The notes under the pieces are model-generated. The model was given only the letters and a program-made list of their open reading frames with translations. It was not told where the DNA came from and searched no databases. Source: Betaproteobacteria bacterium (GTDB lineage Bacteria; Pseudomonadota; Gammaproteobacteria; Burkholderiales; Burkholderiaceae). From it: 30,062 bases of DNA. Both the position numbers and the translations under genes were made by a program. The DNA is taken from positions 1 to 30,062 of the forward strand of contig RFXC01000020.1 in the NCBI GenBank assembly GCA_009921765.1, read 5' to 3'. Of the stretch, positions 1 to 8,733 are shown piece by piece. Position 1 is the first letter of the stretch, and each line of letters opens with the position of its first letter.

Positions 1-18
1 GCGCGGCCGCGGCCGCGC
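1..18. repeat. 18-bp perfect palindrome at the window edge
   Basis: GCGCGGCCGCGGCCGCGC equals its own reverse complement. It lies about 45 bases beyond the stop of the minus-strand MFS gene, so it could form a hairpin behind that gene. There is no T-tract. In DNA this rich in G and C it may be incidental. Confidence 0.35.
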
Positions 19-61
19 GCTGTCCGGCGTCTGCCACGGTCCTCAGCAACGCCTTGGTGCC

Positions 62-1270
62 TCAGGGCGAAGCGCGCGCCACACGCCCCAGACCCCAACC
101 TGTCTGCTTTGCCACCCAGATCGCCCCGACCAGGCACACCAGAACGAAGGGCAGCGACAGCAGATTGAGCACCGACCAACCGTTCACGAAGAGGAGCGCC
201 CCGGAGGCGGCTGAACTGGTGATCATCACGCCAAAGACGCTCATGTCCATGAAGCCCTGGACCTTGTTCTTTTCAGCGGGCCGATAGCACCGCGTAAGAA
301 GCGCCGTCCCGCTCGTGTACATGAAATTCCAGCCCACGCCGAGGAGAAAGAGCGAAATCGAGAAGTGCATGAGATCGACACCCGACAGCGCCACCACCAC
401 GCAGCCCGCATTGAGCAACACCCCGGTCACCATGATCGGCAGGATGCCGTAGCGGGTGATCAGGGCGCCCGTGAAAAGACCCGGCGCAAACATGCCGATG
501 ACATGCCACTGCAGCACAAACACCGTTTCGTTGAAAGACAGTCTGCAGACTTCCATGGCAAGCGGCGTTGCCACCATGAGCAGGTTCATCACGCCATAGG
601 ACAGCGCGGCCGAGGCGATGGCGAGTATCGCCATGGGCTGGCGGAGGATGACGGAGAGCGGCCGCGCTTCCCCCCCCAGAACCGGTCCCGAGGGCAGGGT
701 GATGCGCAGGAGCTGTATCAGGCAAAGCGACAAGAGCCCGAACACCATCAGCACGAGATAGGTGCCGGCAAACTGGTGCGACAGGACCGTGCGCGACCAC
801 TTCGAAATCTCCGGCCCCAGAATGCCGCCGATCAACCCGCCGGTCAGCACAAGCGAGATCGCCTTGGTCTTGAACGCCGGCTCATAAGCGTCGGCTGCAT
901 CGGCCGCGGCAAAGCGCAGGCTCGCACCAAACGCGTTGTAGATGCCGCAGAGGAAGGTGCCCAGACACAGCAGGGGAAGGCTTTCGATCGTCATGGCCCA
1001 GAACGCGACCAGCGCGCTCACCATCGCAGCCACCGAACCGACGGTGTAACCCGCGCGCCGGCCATATCGGCGCATGACCGCTGCTGCCGGCATCGACCAG
1101 ATGGCGCTGCCAATCACGTAGGACGTGACCGGGAGCGAGGCAAGCATCTTGTCGTTGGACAGTTGCAGTCCGGCCAGCACATTGACCGCGATGAGCGTGG
1201 CATTGTTGATAAGAAGAAGCGCCTGCAGGGTCGTAAGTAGACCGACCTGAAACCTGAGGGTGGCGAGCAT
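62..1270 (-). CDS. MFS transporter
   Basis: A 402-residue integral membrane protein with about 11-12 hydrophobic segments, the usual size for the major facilitator superfamily. A charged loop after the second or third segment (AVMRRYGRRAGY) matches the conserved MFS loop 2-3 position, and the second half repeats the six-helix layout. The ATG has a weak purine-rich site (AGGG) about 7 bases upstream. It is divergent from the ilvE remnant across about 157 bases and has no metabolic partner on its own strand, so the substrate cannot be named. The family call is secure; direction of transport is unknown. Confidence 0.85.
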   Translation of the reverse strand: MLATLRFQVGLLTTLQALLLINNATLIAVNVLAGLQLSNDKMLASLPVTSYVIGSAIWSMPAAAVMRRYGRRAGYTVGSVAAMVSALVAFWAMTIESLPLLCLGTFLCGIYNAFGASLRFAAADAADAYEPAFKTKAISLVLTGGLIGGILGPEISKWSRTVLSHQFAGTYLVLMVFGLLSLCLIQLLRITLPSGPVLGGEARPLSVILRQPMAILAIASAALSYGVMNLLMVATPLAMEVCRLSFNETVFVLQWHVIGMFAPGLFTGALITRYGILPIMVTGVLLNAGCVVVALSGVDLMHFSISLFLLGVGWNFMYTSGTALLTRCYRPAEKNKVQGFMDMSVFGVMITSSAASGALLFVNGWSVLNLLSLPFVLVCLVGAIWVAKQTGWGLGRVARASP

Positions 1271-1427
1271 GGCGAAGCCCTGGGCCGAAGAGAGAGTCAG
1301 TCAGTCTAACAGCCTGAAACGCGGGTCCCTGAACGCTTCAGGACAGAACGAGACTGGCTTCGCTAGAATAACGGACTCTGCGCAGGTCTCCAGACCGCGT
1401 GCCCCAGTTACTTCCCAGGAGAACCCC

Positions 1428-2275
1428 ATGTCGATGGCCGACCGCGACGGACTGATCTGGTTCGACGGCAAGATGGTCGACTGGCGTGATGCCAAGATCC
1501 ACGTGCTCACCGCCTGGCAGAGCACACCCGCCGCTTCTTCAATTCGGCAAAGATTTTCCAGATGGCGTTGCCCTTCGACGAGGCAACGCTCGCTCAGGCG
1601 CAAAAAGATGTTGTCCGCGAGAACAAGCTCGCGTCCTGCTACATCCGGCCGATCGCCTGGATCGGCTCGGCCAAGCTCGGCGTCTCTGCGCGCGGCAATA
1701 CCGTTCATGTTGCAATTGCCGCTTGGCCCTGGGGTGCCTACCTGGGTGAAGATGGCCTGTCGCGCGGCATCCGCGTCAAGGTTTCTTCCTACACCCGCCA
1801 CCATGTCAACGTCTCCATGGTGCGCGCCAAGGCGAGCGGCTACTACGTCAACTCGATTCTCGCCAACGCCGAGGTCACTGCCCACGGCTACGATGAAGCG
1901 TTGCTGCTCGATACCGAAGGCTATGTCTCCGAGGGCGCGGGCGAAAATGTGTTCATCGTGCGAAACGGGGTCATCTACACGCCCGACGTCGCGTCGTGTC
2001 TTGACGGCATCACGCGCGATGCCGTCATCACCATCGCCCGCGATCTTGGCATTGAGGTGCGCGAAAAGCGCATCACCCGAGATGAGGTTTACTGCGCCGA
2101 CGAAGCCTTCTTTACAGGCACCGCCGCCGAGATCACGCCCATTCGCGAGGTCGACGACCGCACCATTGGAAGCGGCCGCCGAGGCCCCATCACCGAGCAG
2201 CTCCAGAACGTGTTCTTCGACATCGTCGGCGGCCGCGCGCAGCGTTATGCGAACTGGCTCACGCCGGTAGCCTGA
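1428..2275 (+). pseudogene. ilvE: Branched-chain amino acid aminotransferase, internally deleted and frameshifted
   Basis: IlvE is a PLP enzyme that interconverts Leu/Ile/Val and their 2-oxoacids. The first 28 codons from ATG 1428 read a normal N-terminus ending KIHVLT at about 1511. The homology then resumes in another frame with RLAEHTRRFFNSAKIFQ and continues normally to the stop. The segment that should lie between, about 25 residues with the HxLHYGxxVFEGxR signature, is absent, and the lost length is not a multiple of three. The PLP lysine region (VRAKASGYY) and the EGAGEN and TGTAAEITP motifs are intact. A shortened protein could only start at ATG 1562 and would lack the Tyr/Phe pocket residues and the phosphate-binding Arg segment. 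It heads a plus-strand block with the zinc-finger gene. This is either a real pseudogene or a sequence/assembly deletion. Confidence 0.85.
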
Positions 2276-2302
2276 TCGCCCCTCACCCCCCAGTCGGCAG
2301 CC

Positions 2303-2515
2303 ATGACTTCAACCGCCACTTCCGCCACGCAACCACCCGCCGTCGAACTCGACGGCGCTGCGCTGCCCGCCTTCTGCCCCAACCCGGCCATGCCTGTCTG
2401 GTCGGGTCATCCCCGTGTCTTTCTCGATGTCACCACGACCGGTGAAGCCCGCTGCCCCTATTGCGGCACCACCTACCGGCTCAAGCCTGGCAGCGCGCGG
2501 CACGGTCACCACTGA
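2303..2515 (+). CDS. CHCC zinc-finger domain protein
   Basis: A 70-residue protein with Cys25, His36, Cys51 and Cys54, the order and spacing of the CHCC zinc-finger family related to the NDUFS6 subunit of complex I. The sequence around them (FCPNP..VWSGHPRVFLDV....CPYCGTTY) is typical. It begins 27 bases after the ilvE stop, and this zinc-finger gene commonly follows ilvE in Burkholderiales. The predicted protein is cytosolic and binds one zinc. Its precise role in bacteria is not established. The family call is strong because all four ligands are present. Confidence 0.88.
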   Translation: MTSTATSATQPPAVELDGAALPAFCPNPAMPVWSGHPRVFLDVTTTGEARCPYCGTTYRLKPGSARHGHH

Positions 2516-2568
2516 TCTGTCGCGCATCCCCTTAGCGCAGCCTTCACACCGAGTCGTCAAACCCGACC

Positions 2569-3006
2569 ATGCCTCCGCCACTGCAGACGCCGCTCAGCGC
2601 CGAGGCCGTTGAAGAAGCCTTTTATGACGCCATGCGGCGCGGCGACCTCGCCGCCATGATGGCGTTGTGGGCCGACGAGGAAGAGGTGATCTGCGCTCAC
2701 CCCAACGGTCCGCGCCATGTCGGCCTTGAGGCGGTGCGGGCGTCCTGGGAGTCCATCCTGTCCGGTGGCGGCGTTGATATCGCAGTGCGCGCGGTGCGCG
2801 GCCATGCTGGCGCGGTGCTTGCCGTTCACAGCGTGATCGAGACCATCACGGTACGCGGCCAGCGGGCGACCGAAACCGTCGAATGTATCGCGACCAACGT
2901 GTTTGTGAAGGGTCCGTCGGGCTGGAAAATCCTCATCCACCATGCCTCGCAGGCGGGCGAAGGCGAACCTGCCGCCGCAGCGCCCCAGGGCGCGGTGCTT
3001 CACTAG
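2569..3006 (+). CDS. SnoaL-like / NTF2-fold protein
   Basis: A 145-residue protein with the cone-fold pattern of the NTF2/SnoaL (DUF4440-type) superfamily. It starts with a helix (AVEEAFYDAMRRGDLAAMMALWADEEEVICAHP), followed by GLEAVRASWESIL and alternating beta strands ending in GWKILIHHAS. The opening 'A.RRGDL.AMMALWA....V..AHP' pattern is common to small cytosolic proteins of this group, which can bind ligands or act as accessory domains. No catalytic function can be assigned. It lies 53 bases after the zinc-finger gene and overlaps or abuts the hydrolase gene downstream, so it probably belongs to the same transcript. Confidence 0.75.
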   Translation: MPPPLQTPLSAEAVEEAFYDAMRRGDLAAMMALWADEEEVICAHPNGPRHVGLEAVRASWESILSGGGVDIAVRAVRGHAGAVLAVHSVIETITVRGQRATETVECIATNVFVKGPSGWKILIHHASQAGEGEPAAAAPQGAVLH

Positions 3007-3985
3007 AGCCCGCTTCGAGTTGTCCGGCTACATCGCGCCACGTTGGCTGCCGGGCGCTCACCTGCAGACCATCTGGTCGGCCCTCGCTGCACCCCGGCCC
3101 GCCACACCGCTCTACCGAACCCGCTGGAACACCCCTGACGGTGATTTCGTCGATGTTGATGCGGGGCCTGCGCCGCCCGCTGAAGACGCCCCCCTGTGGG
3201 TGCTGTTCCATGGTCTCGAAGGCAGTTCGCGCAGCCACTATGCGCGGGCCCTGCTCGCCCACGCCACCCGCATCGGCTGGCAAGGCGCTGTCATTCATTT
3301 CCGCGGTTGCAGCGGCACGCCCAATCACCGGCCGCGCGCCTATCACTCGGGCGACTCCGCTGAAATCGACTGGATGCTGCGCCGGCTGCATCGCGAGTAT
3401 CCGCGGCGCCCGCTCTTTGCCTCCGGGGTCTCGCTGGGTGGCAATGCACTCGTCAAGTGGCTGGGCGAACAGGGGGAAGCGGCTCGCTTCGTGCGCGCGG
3501 CAGCCGCGATCTGCCCGCCACAGGACCTGCAGGCGGGTGCCGAGGCCTTGTCACGCGGATTCAATCGCGTCTACTGTGAATATTTCCTGCGCACCCTGCG
3601 GCCCAAGACCTTGGCCATGCTCGAGCGATGGCCAGGCCTGGTCGATGGCCAGCGCGTTCGACAGGCCCGCGATTTTTTCGACTTTGACGACGCGGTCACT
3701 GCGCCCCTTCATGGCTTTGCCAGTTGCTACGACTACTGGTCCCGCAGTTCCTGCCGCCAGTTCATGGGTGCAATCCGCGTACCCACGCTGGTCGTGAATG
3801 CGCGCAACGATCCCTTTGTACCAATGCGCGCGCTGGCATCACACACCGAGGTCAGCCCGCTCGTGACTCTCGACTACCCTGACGCGGGCGGTCATGTTGG
3901 CTTTCCGTCGCCGGGCGGCGCAGCCGGATTCAACTGGATCCCGGCACGACTGGAAGCCTTCTTTCGCGTGAAGGGAGAACTCTGA
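2942..3985 (+). CDS. YheT-family alpha/beta hydrolase
   Basis: An alpha/beta-hydrolase of the YheT/ABHD family. The N-terminal segment YIAPRWLPGAHLQTIW is the family hallmark. The nucleophile motif GVSLGG places Ser at residue 164, the acid is Asp290 in NARNDPFVP, and the base is His318 in GGHVGF. HGLEGSS at about 90-96 forms the oxyanion region. Members are esterases or hydrolases of poorly defined substrate. The ATG at 2942 overlaps the previous gene by 65 bases and adds an Arg/Pro-rich leader not expected in the family. TTG at 3020, just before SGYIAPRW, would remove both the overlap and the leader and may be the true start. The stop is followed at once by the GTG of the next gene. Confidence 0.85.
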   Translation: MPRRRAKANLPPQRPRARCFTRARFELSGYIAPRWLPGAHLQTIWSALAAPRPATPLYRTRWNTPDGDFVDVDAGPAPPAEDAPLWVLFHGLEGSSRSHYARALLAHATRIGWQGAVIHFRGCSGTPNHRPRAYHSGDSAEIDWMLRRLHREYPRRPLFASGVSLGGNALVKWLGEQGEAARFVRAAAAICPPQDLQAGAEALSRGFNRVYCEYFLRTLRPKTLAMLERWPGLVDGQRVRQARDFFDFDDAVTAPLHGFASCYDYWSRSSCRQFMGAIRVPTLVVNARNDPFVPMRALASHTEVSPLVTLDYPDAGGHVGFPSPGGAAGFNWIPARLEAFFRVKGEL

Positions 3986-3986
3986 C

Positions 3987-4556
3987 GTGTCGCCGCAATT
4001 CGATCCGCTGGTCATCCGCTCGATGGCGCGATGGCCCGATGTTCCGGCAGTGTTCGGGTGGCTGCGGCTCGACCCGCGAGGCAACTGGCTGCTGGTCGAT
4101 CGGGGCCAGCCCGGTTTCAGCGAGCAGGCACACGGCGCCGGCAGCCCCATTACCAATCCAGCCATCATCGACTTCATTGGTCGCAACTACGCGCACGATA
4201 GCCAGGGGCGCTGGTTCTGGCAGAACGGTCCGCAGCGGGTTTTCGTCAGACTCGACCGCGCTCCCTGGGTGATCCGGGTAATCGGCAGCGGCCCCGGGGC
4301 AAGACTCGTCACGCACACCGGGGTTGCCTTCGAGGCGGTGCGGCGTGCGGCATTCGGCCCCGCCGGCGAGATTCTGCTCAATTCTGACCAAGGCTGCGGC
4401 GTGGTGCACGACCTTGACGCATGCAGCCTTCAACTTGAGGACGCGGGCGACCCCGAGACGCCGGTCCTGATGCTGGGCGAAGCGCGCCTACTCGTGCAGC
4501 GCTGCACCGATCCAGAGCGCGAGTTCGGGTTTGTGACCCAACCGGTAGCCGCCTGA
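3987..4556 (+). CDS. DUF2946-like conserved protein
   Basis: A 189-residue protein starting at GTG 3987, one base after the hydrolase stop, with a good ribosome-binding site (AGGGAGA) inside the end of the hydrolase gene. Its pattern (MARWPDVPAVFGWLRLDPRGNWLL, then FIGRNYAHDSQGRWFWQNGPQRVFVRLDRAPWV and a C-terminal ILLNSDQGCGVVHDLD) is that of a conserved Burkholderiales family I know as DUF2946. There is no signal peptide or membrane segment. Function is unknown. The tight spacing points to co-transcription with the YheT-like gene. A hairpin with a T-run follows. Confidence 0.75.
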   Translation: MSPQFDPLVIRSMARWPDVPAVFGWLRLDPRGNWLLVDRGQPGFSEQAHGAGSPITNPAIIDFIGRNYAHDSQGRWFWQNGPQRVFVRLDRAPWVIRVIGSGPGARLVTHTGVAFEAVRRAAFGPAGEILLNSDQGCGVVHDLDACSLQLEDAGDPETPVLMLGEARLLVQRCTDPEREFGFVTQPVAA

Positions 4557-4559
4557 ACC

Positions 4560-4593
4560 GCCCCCGCCAAGTTCTCACTCGGAGGGCTTTTTT
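4560..4593 (+). terminator. Candidate intrinsic terminator
   Basis: GCCCCCG at 4560-4566 can pair with CGG(A)GGGC at 4580-4587, with one bulged A and a 13-base loop. Six T residues follow immediately. It sits 4 bases after the stop of the DUF2946-like gene, which fits the end of the ilvE-block transcript. The bulge makes the stem only moderately strong. Confidence 0.55.
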
Positions 4594-4659
4594 GATCACC
4601 CCCAGCGTATAGCGGCAAAGTTTGCACTTTATTCCAGTAGAGGAATCACGGGATCATCA

Positions 4660-4677
4660 GTAACCTCCCTTGGTTAC
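4660..4677. promoter_or_regulatory. Inverted repeat, candidate operator of the MarR-like gene
   Basis: GTAACC-TCCCTT-GGTTAC is a perfect 6+6 inverted repeat with a 6-base spacer. Its right end is 16 bases before the ATG at 4694. MarR proteins commonly bind such two-fold symmetric sites over their own promoters. Autoregulation is inferred from position and symmetry only. Confidence 0.5.
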
Positions 4678-4693
4678 GTTTGACTTAAGTTGC

Positions 4694-5110
4694 ATGGATA
4701 CCGAAAAGGCCTGCTCGGCAATCCGCTCCCTGATCCGCGTACGGCAACTGCTGGGCGATGCCCTATCGCCCAACAGCAGTCTCATACCGATTGATCTTCT
4801 CCTCGCCGCGTCCTGCGCAGAGCCTGGCAGCGTCAGAAGCCTGACAGTCAAGCAACTGTTCGCGCAGCTGCGTCATAGCGATCGTGCGGTCCGCATGCAT
4901 TTCAACCGACTGGTCGCCGATGGCATGCTGATCACCGAAGCCGGTGCAGGCGATCGCCGCACCAAGGTCGTCCGCCTGTCATCTCGCGGTGAAAAGCTGC
5001 TGATGCGTGCGGCCTCAACACTCCTGCAGGCGGGCGAGCCCCTCACGCCGGCGCCCCCCAGGAAAAACCAGCCGCCCGCCAAGGCTCGCAAGCCTGCGTC
5101 TAAGCGTTAA
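4694..5110 (+). CDS. MarR-like winged-helix transcriptional regulator
   Basis: A 138-residue DNA-binding protein. SLTVKQLFAQLRHSDRAVRMHFNRLVADGMLITEA forms the helix-turn-helix, and GAGDRRTKVVRLSSRGEKLL is the beta-wing followed by the dimer helix, as in MarR-type regulators. The N-terminal helix is shorter than in classical MarR. The C-terminus is a basic Pro/Lys/Arg tail (about residues 118-138), which is unusual and may add nonspecific DNA affinity. I chose ATG 4694 because the TTG at 4670 lies within the inverted repeat. The regulator stands alone on the plus strand, 105 bases before the solute-binding protein gene, and could control itself, that gene or both. Its effector is unknown. Confidence 0.72.
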   Translation: MDTEKACSAIRSLIRVRQLLGDALSPNSSLIPIDLLLAASCAEPGSVRSLTVKQLFAQLRHSDRAVRMHFNRLVADGMLITEAGAGDRRTKVVRLSSRGEKLLMRAASTLLQAGEPLTPAPPRKNQPPAKARKPASKR

Positions 5111-5203
5111 TCGCCCCACCGGGCCTGGGCCGATCGGTCGGGGTCAATCCCTTTCTATAGAATCGACTTTGCGGTGGGAGGCCGATATTCCCGCCCTTCA
5201 TCC

Positions 5204-5210
5204 AAGGAGA
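5204..5210 (+). promoter_or_regulatory. Ribosome-binding site fixing a TTG start
   Basis: AAGGAGA lies 5 bases before TTG 5216. It places the start of the solute-binding protein exactly where a signal peptide begins and excludes the upstream GTG at 5174. Confidence 0.75.
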
Positions 5211-5215
5211 CCATC

Positions 5216-6802
5216 TTGAACATTCAGCGCCTTCTCGCCGGCGTGCGGCTTGTGGCTGCAAGCGCGGCGTTCGCCCTTGCTGCGGGGTCTGCAAGCTCGG
5301 CGCAGCTTCGCTGGGCCGCCCAGAACGACATCCTCACGCTTGATCCGCATTCGCAGAATCACGCCACCACCAACAACATCGTCGGTCACGCCTACGAGGG
5401 GTTGGTGCGCTATGACAAGAAATATCAGGTTGAGCCAGCACTCGCCACCAGTTGGCAGGCCACCTCGCCCACCTCCTGGCGCTTCAATCTGCGCAAGGGC
5501 ATCAAGTTTCACGACGGCACCGACTTTACCGCTGATGACGTGATCTTTTCATTCGAGCGCATCCGCCAGCCCCAGGGCACGATGCAGATCTATGTGGCAG
5601 GCATCAAGGAAATCCGCAAGGTCGACAGCCACACCATCGATCTGATCCTCGACAAGCCGGTGCCCACACTGCTCAACAATCTCACCACGTTCTATGTGAT
5701 GAGTCGTGACTGGTCAGCCAAGAACAAGTCCGAACGCATCCAGGACTACAAAGCGAAAGAGGAAACCTTTGCCTCGCGCAACACCAACGGCACCGGTCCC
5801 TATGTGATCAAGGAGTGGCGGCCTGACCAGCGGATCGTGATGAGCGCGAACCCCGCCTGGTGGGACAAGCTCGAGGGCAACGCCACCGACGTCGTCTACA
5901 CGCCGATCAAGGCTGACGCCACACGCATCGCAGCGCTGCTCGCGGGCGACGTTGACATCGTCACCGACCTGCCCACCCAGGATGTCGCGAAGCTGCGCTC
6001 GAATCAAAATCTGTTCGTGCTCGATGGCCCCGAAGTGCGCACCATTTTCATCGCGTTGGATACCCGCAGCGATGAACTCAAGCATGGCCAGAAAGGCCCG
6101 AACCCCTTCAAGGACGCGCGCGTGCGCCAGGCGCTCAGCATGGCAATCGACCGGCAGGCGATTCAGCGCACCATCATGCGCAACCTCTCCATCCCGGCCG
6201 CCATCATGGTTGCCCCAGGGGTGAACGGCCACACGGCCGAGCTCGACAAGGTAGCCCCCGCCAACATCGACGGCGCCAAAAAGCTGCTGGCTGAAGCGGG
6301 TCACCCGAATGGCATCGAATTCACACTCGACTGCCCGAACAACCGCTACGTGAACGACGAAGAAGTGTGTCAGGCCGTGGTGGGCATGTGGGCCAAGCTC
6401 GGTGTGCGCGCCAAGCTGAACGCAATGCCGTTTGGCCCGTTTGCCCAAAAGTTCCAGAACTGGGACTCAAGCGCCTATCTGCTTGGCTGGGGCGTAGCCA
6501 CCTACGACGCACAGTACACGCTGCAGTCGCTCATCCGCACCCGCACCAAAGGCGCCGATGGCAACTTCAACTTCTCCGGTGTGAGCAATGCGCGCGTCGA
6601 TGAGCTGGTTGACGCCATGGGCGTTGAAACCGACAAGGCCAAGCGCGACGCCATGATTCGCGAAGCACTCACCATCACCCGCGATCAGGCTCTTCTCGTT
6701 CCGCTTCATCATCAGATGCGGCCCTGGGCCATGAAGAAGAATGTGAGCATCGCTCACAACTCGAACGACGCGCCCAAGATGTACTACGCGAACATCAAGT
6801 AA
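5216..6802 (+). CDS. Family-5 ABC transporter solute-binding protein (peptide/opine type)
   Basis: A 528-residue periplasmic protein of the SBP_bac_5 (DppA/OppA-like) family. Residues 1-25 are a Sec signal peptide with a probable cut after ASSA. The mature protein opens LRWAAQNDILTLDPHSQN and contains VEPALATSWQATSPTSWRFNLRKGIKFHDGTDFTADDVIFSFER, the family signature. The start is TTG 5216, chosen from the strong AAGGAGA site and the signal peptide. No permease or ATPase gene is adjacent, so it is an orphan that must use components encoded elsewhere. The ligand could be a peptide, an opine or another compound. Its last 8 bases overlap the end of the convergent monooxygenase gene. Confidence 0.9.
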   Translation: MNIQRLLAGVRLVAASAAFALAAGSASSAQLRWAAQNDILTLDPHSQNHATTNNIVGHAYEGLVRYDKKYQVEPALATSWQATSPTSWRFNLRKGIKFHDGTDFTADDVIFSFERIRQPQGTMQIYVAGIKEIRKVDSHTIDLILDKPVPTLLNNLTTFYVMSRDWSAKNKSERIQDYKAKEETFASRNTNGTGPYVIKEWRPDQRIVMSANPAWWDKLEGNATDVVYTPIKADATRIAALLAGDVDIVTDLPTQDVAKLRSNQNLFVLDGPEVRTIFIALDTRSDELKHGQKGPNPFKDARVRQALSMAIDRQAIQRTIMRNLSIPAAIMVAPGVNGHTAELDKVAPANIDGAKKLLAEAGHPNGIEFTLDCPNNRYVNDEEVCQAVVGMWAKLGVRAKLNAMPFGPFAQKFQNWDSSAYLLGWGVATYDAQYTLQSLIRTRTKGADGNFNFSGVSNARVDELVDAMGVETDKAKRDAMIREALTITRDQALLVPLHHQMRPWAMKKNVSIAHNSNDAPKMYYANIK

Positions 6803-8711
6803 GGCTTGCGCGCCGCGGTCTGGCCTCGAAGTCATCGAGGTCAGGCTCGCGGGTGAAGCGCCAGTAGTCCACCAGCCGGAAGGGCATCGGTCCGAACACC
6901 CGGCCGCGCCGGTTGCGATACCAGTTGTTCATGCCCGGATGCGTCCAGACCAGCTCGGCATGCTCGGCGTCCACCTTCTCGATGTAGCGGTCATGCACAT
7001 CGCGCCTGACCTCCAGCCGATCGACGCTGCGCTCGATCATGTTGCGCAATAGCGTGGTGATGTACCGTACCTGGCACTCGATCACGAAAATCAGACTGCC
7101 CCCGTGCGCGAGGCCGGTGTTGGGGCCGTAGGTCACAAACAGGTTCGGATAGTCAGGCACGGTGATGCCCAGGTAGGCACGCGGATCATCATCCGTCCAG
7201 GCCTCGGCGAGCGGCTGGCCCGATCGGCCAAGCACTGTCATGGAGCCAAGCATCCGCGCGGCCTCAAACCCGGTGGCGAGAATGATCGCGTCGACTTCGT
7301 GCCGCGAACCATCGGCGGCGATCACCGCATCGGCCTCGATCCGGTCAACAGCCTCGGTCACCAGCTCGACATTCGGGCGCTTGAGCGCCTGGTACCAGCC
7401 GTTGTCGATCAGAATCCGCTTGCCGTAGGGCGGGTAGTCAGGCAGGCACTTCGCCACCAGATCGGGACGCCCCTCGAGCTGCGCCAGCAGATACTCGGTC
7501 ATCTGTTGGCGTTGCCGGTCGTTGCGATAGTTCATGGCGCGCTCCGGGTGCGGCCACGACGGATCGCGCCGAACCGTGGGAAGCAACCCGTCGCCAAAGC
7601 GCCACATGAGGCCAAAGCGATACCAGGGGTAGTAGTAGGGAATGTTCTCGAGGAGCCACCGCTCGCCATGGCTCACGGTGCCGTGATAGTCCTGCGGGGG
7701 GCGGGCCCACTGTGGCGAGCGCTGAAACACGGTCACCTTGGCAGCGCGGGCAGCGACGCTCCTCAGGAACTGCATGGCACTCGCCCCGGTTCCTACCACT
7801 GCAATGCGCTTGCCTTCTAGCGGCACGTCATGACGCCAGCGCGCGGAGTGCCAGGCCGGGCCGGCAAATTGCTCCAACCCCCGGATGGACGCGGTCTTGG
7901 GCTGATTGAGTTGCCCGGTGGCCGAAATCACGGCCTGGTAACGCCGCTGCGACACGACGCCTTTCGCATCGCGCAGGCGAACCTCCCAGACGCTCTCCCC
8001 GTCGTCCCAACGCATCTGCTCGACTTGCACGCCGAATTCGATGCGTTCACGCAAGCCAAGCTTGTCTGCCACCGCACGCTGATAGGCCACCACCTCATCG
8101 CGCTTCGAGTAGTTGCTGGTCCAGGCCAGGTTGGGTGCAAATGAATAGGAGTAGTAGTGATTGGGTGTGTCGACACCGGCTTCCGGATAGTTGTTCTCAA
8201 ACCAGGTGCCGCCGAGTTCGGGGTTCTTGTCGACGATATCAAAGGCAATCCCGAGCTCGCGCAGGCGCCCGGCCGCACACAGGCCGGAAAAACCGCAGCC
8301 CACGACCAGTACCCGAAACCGCTCAAGCTCAGCGCTCGCAGGCTGCGCATTCCAGCGCACCTCGCGGCTTGCAAAGCCCATTTCCTCCATGGTCATGTCG
8401 GTGTATTCGCGCGGAACATTTTCGCCAACACAGACGCTCATCATGCGGGCAAGTTCATCGGCAGCAAGCGCAGGCGGCAGCGACCGCCGGCCGTCGGCCA
8501 GTTCGTCAAGCACGCCGGCAATCGCCTCGCGCACCACCTCCTGCGCGGCCTCCGACAATCCGCCGCTGCGCTCGGCAAAAATGGAGATGTCGCGCTTGGG
8601 ACGAAAGGGGTCTTCCAGCCAGCGCGGGTCGCGCGTGATCTGCGCGAGGCACATGAGAAGCGTAGGCACGGAGGCTTCGCGCAGCGCATCGGCGCGAGAG
8701 GACGGGGACAT
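6795..8711 (-). CDS. Type I Baeyer-Villiger-like flavin monooxygenase
   Basis: An FAD/NADPH monooxygenase that inserts oxygen into ketones or a related substrate. The FAD Rossmann motif GCGFSG is at residues 138-143, and GGTWFENNYPEAGVD (167-181) fits the class. The fingerprint FxGxxxHxxxW is met by F282-G284-H288-W292, and the NADPH motif GTGASA is at 308-313. The fingerprint ends in Arg rather than the usual Pro or Asp. A helical extension of about 130 residues precedes the first Rossmann fold, as in the longer class of these enzymes, giving 638 residues in total. The site GGAGAG lies 9 bases before the ATG. It is last in a minus-strand series that includes an acyl-CoA synthetase remnant, suggesting degradation of a ketone or cyclic compound. 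Confidence 0.87.
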   Translation of the reverse strand: MSPSSRADALREASVPTLLMCLAQITRDPRWLEDPFRPKRDISIFAERSGGLSEAAQEVVREAIAGVLDELADGRRSLPPALAADELARMMSVCVGENVPREYTDMTMEEMGFASREVRWNAQPASAELERFRVLVVGCGFSGLCAAGRLRELGIAFDIVDKNPELGGTWFENNYPEAGVDTPNHYYSYSFAPNLAWTSNYSKRDEVVAYQRAVADKLGLRERIEFGVQVEQMRWDDGESVWEVRLRDAKGVVSQRRYQAVISATGQLNQPKTASIRGLEQFAGPAWHSARWRHDVPLEGKRIAVVGTGASAMQFLRSVAARAAKVTVFQRSPQWARPPQDYHGTVSHGERWLLENIPYYYPWYRFGLMWRFGDGLLPTVRRDPSWPHPERAMNYRNDRQRQQMTEYLLAQLEGRPDLVAKCLPDYPPYGKRILIDNGWYQALKRPNVELVTEAVDRIEADAVIAADGSRHEVDAIILATGFEAARMLGSMTVLGRSGQPLAEAWTDDDPRAYLGITVPDYPNLFVTYGPNTGLAHGGSLIFVIECQVRYITTLLRNMIERSVDRLEVRRDVHDRYIEKVDAEHAELVWTHPGMNNWYRNRRGRVFGPMPFRLVDYWRFTREPDLDDFEARPRRASLT

Positions 8712-8733
8712 GAAAACTCTCCAGAGAGCTCAA

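Noticed and set aside
365..1240. Long open frame antisense to the first MFS gene
   Set aside because: Its product is rich in His, Arg and Gln without a domain pattern, and the opposite strand encodes a clear MFS protein. It is a by-product of high GC content.
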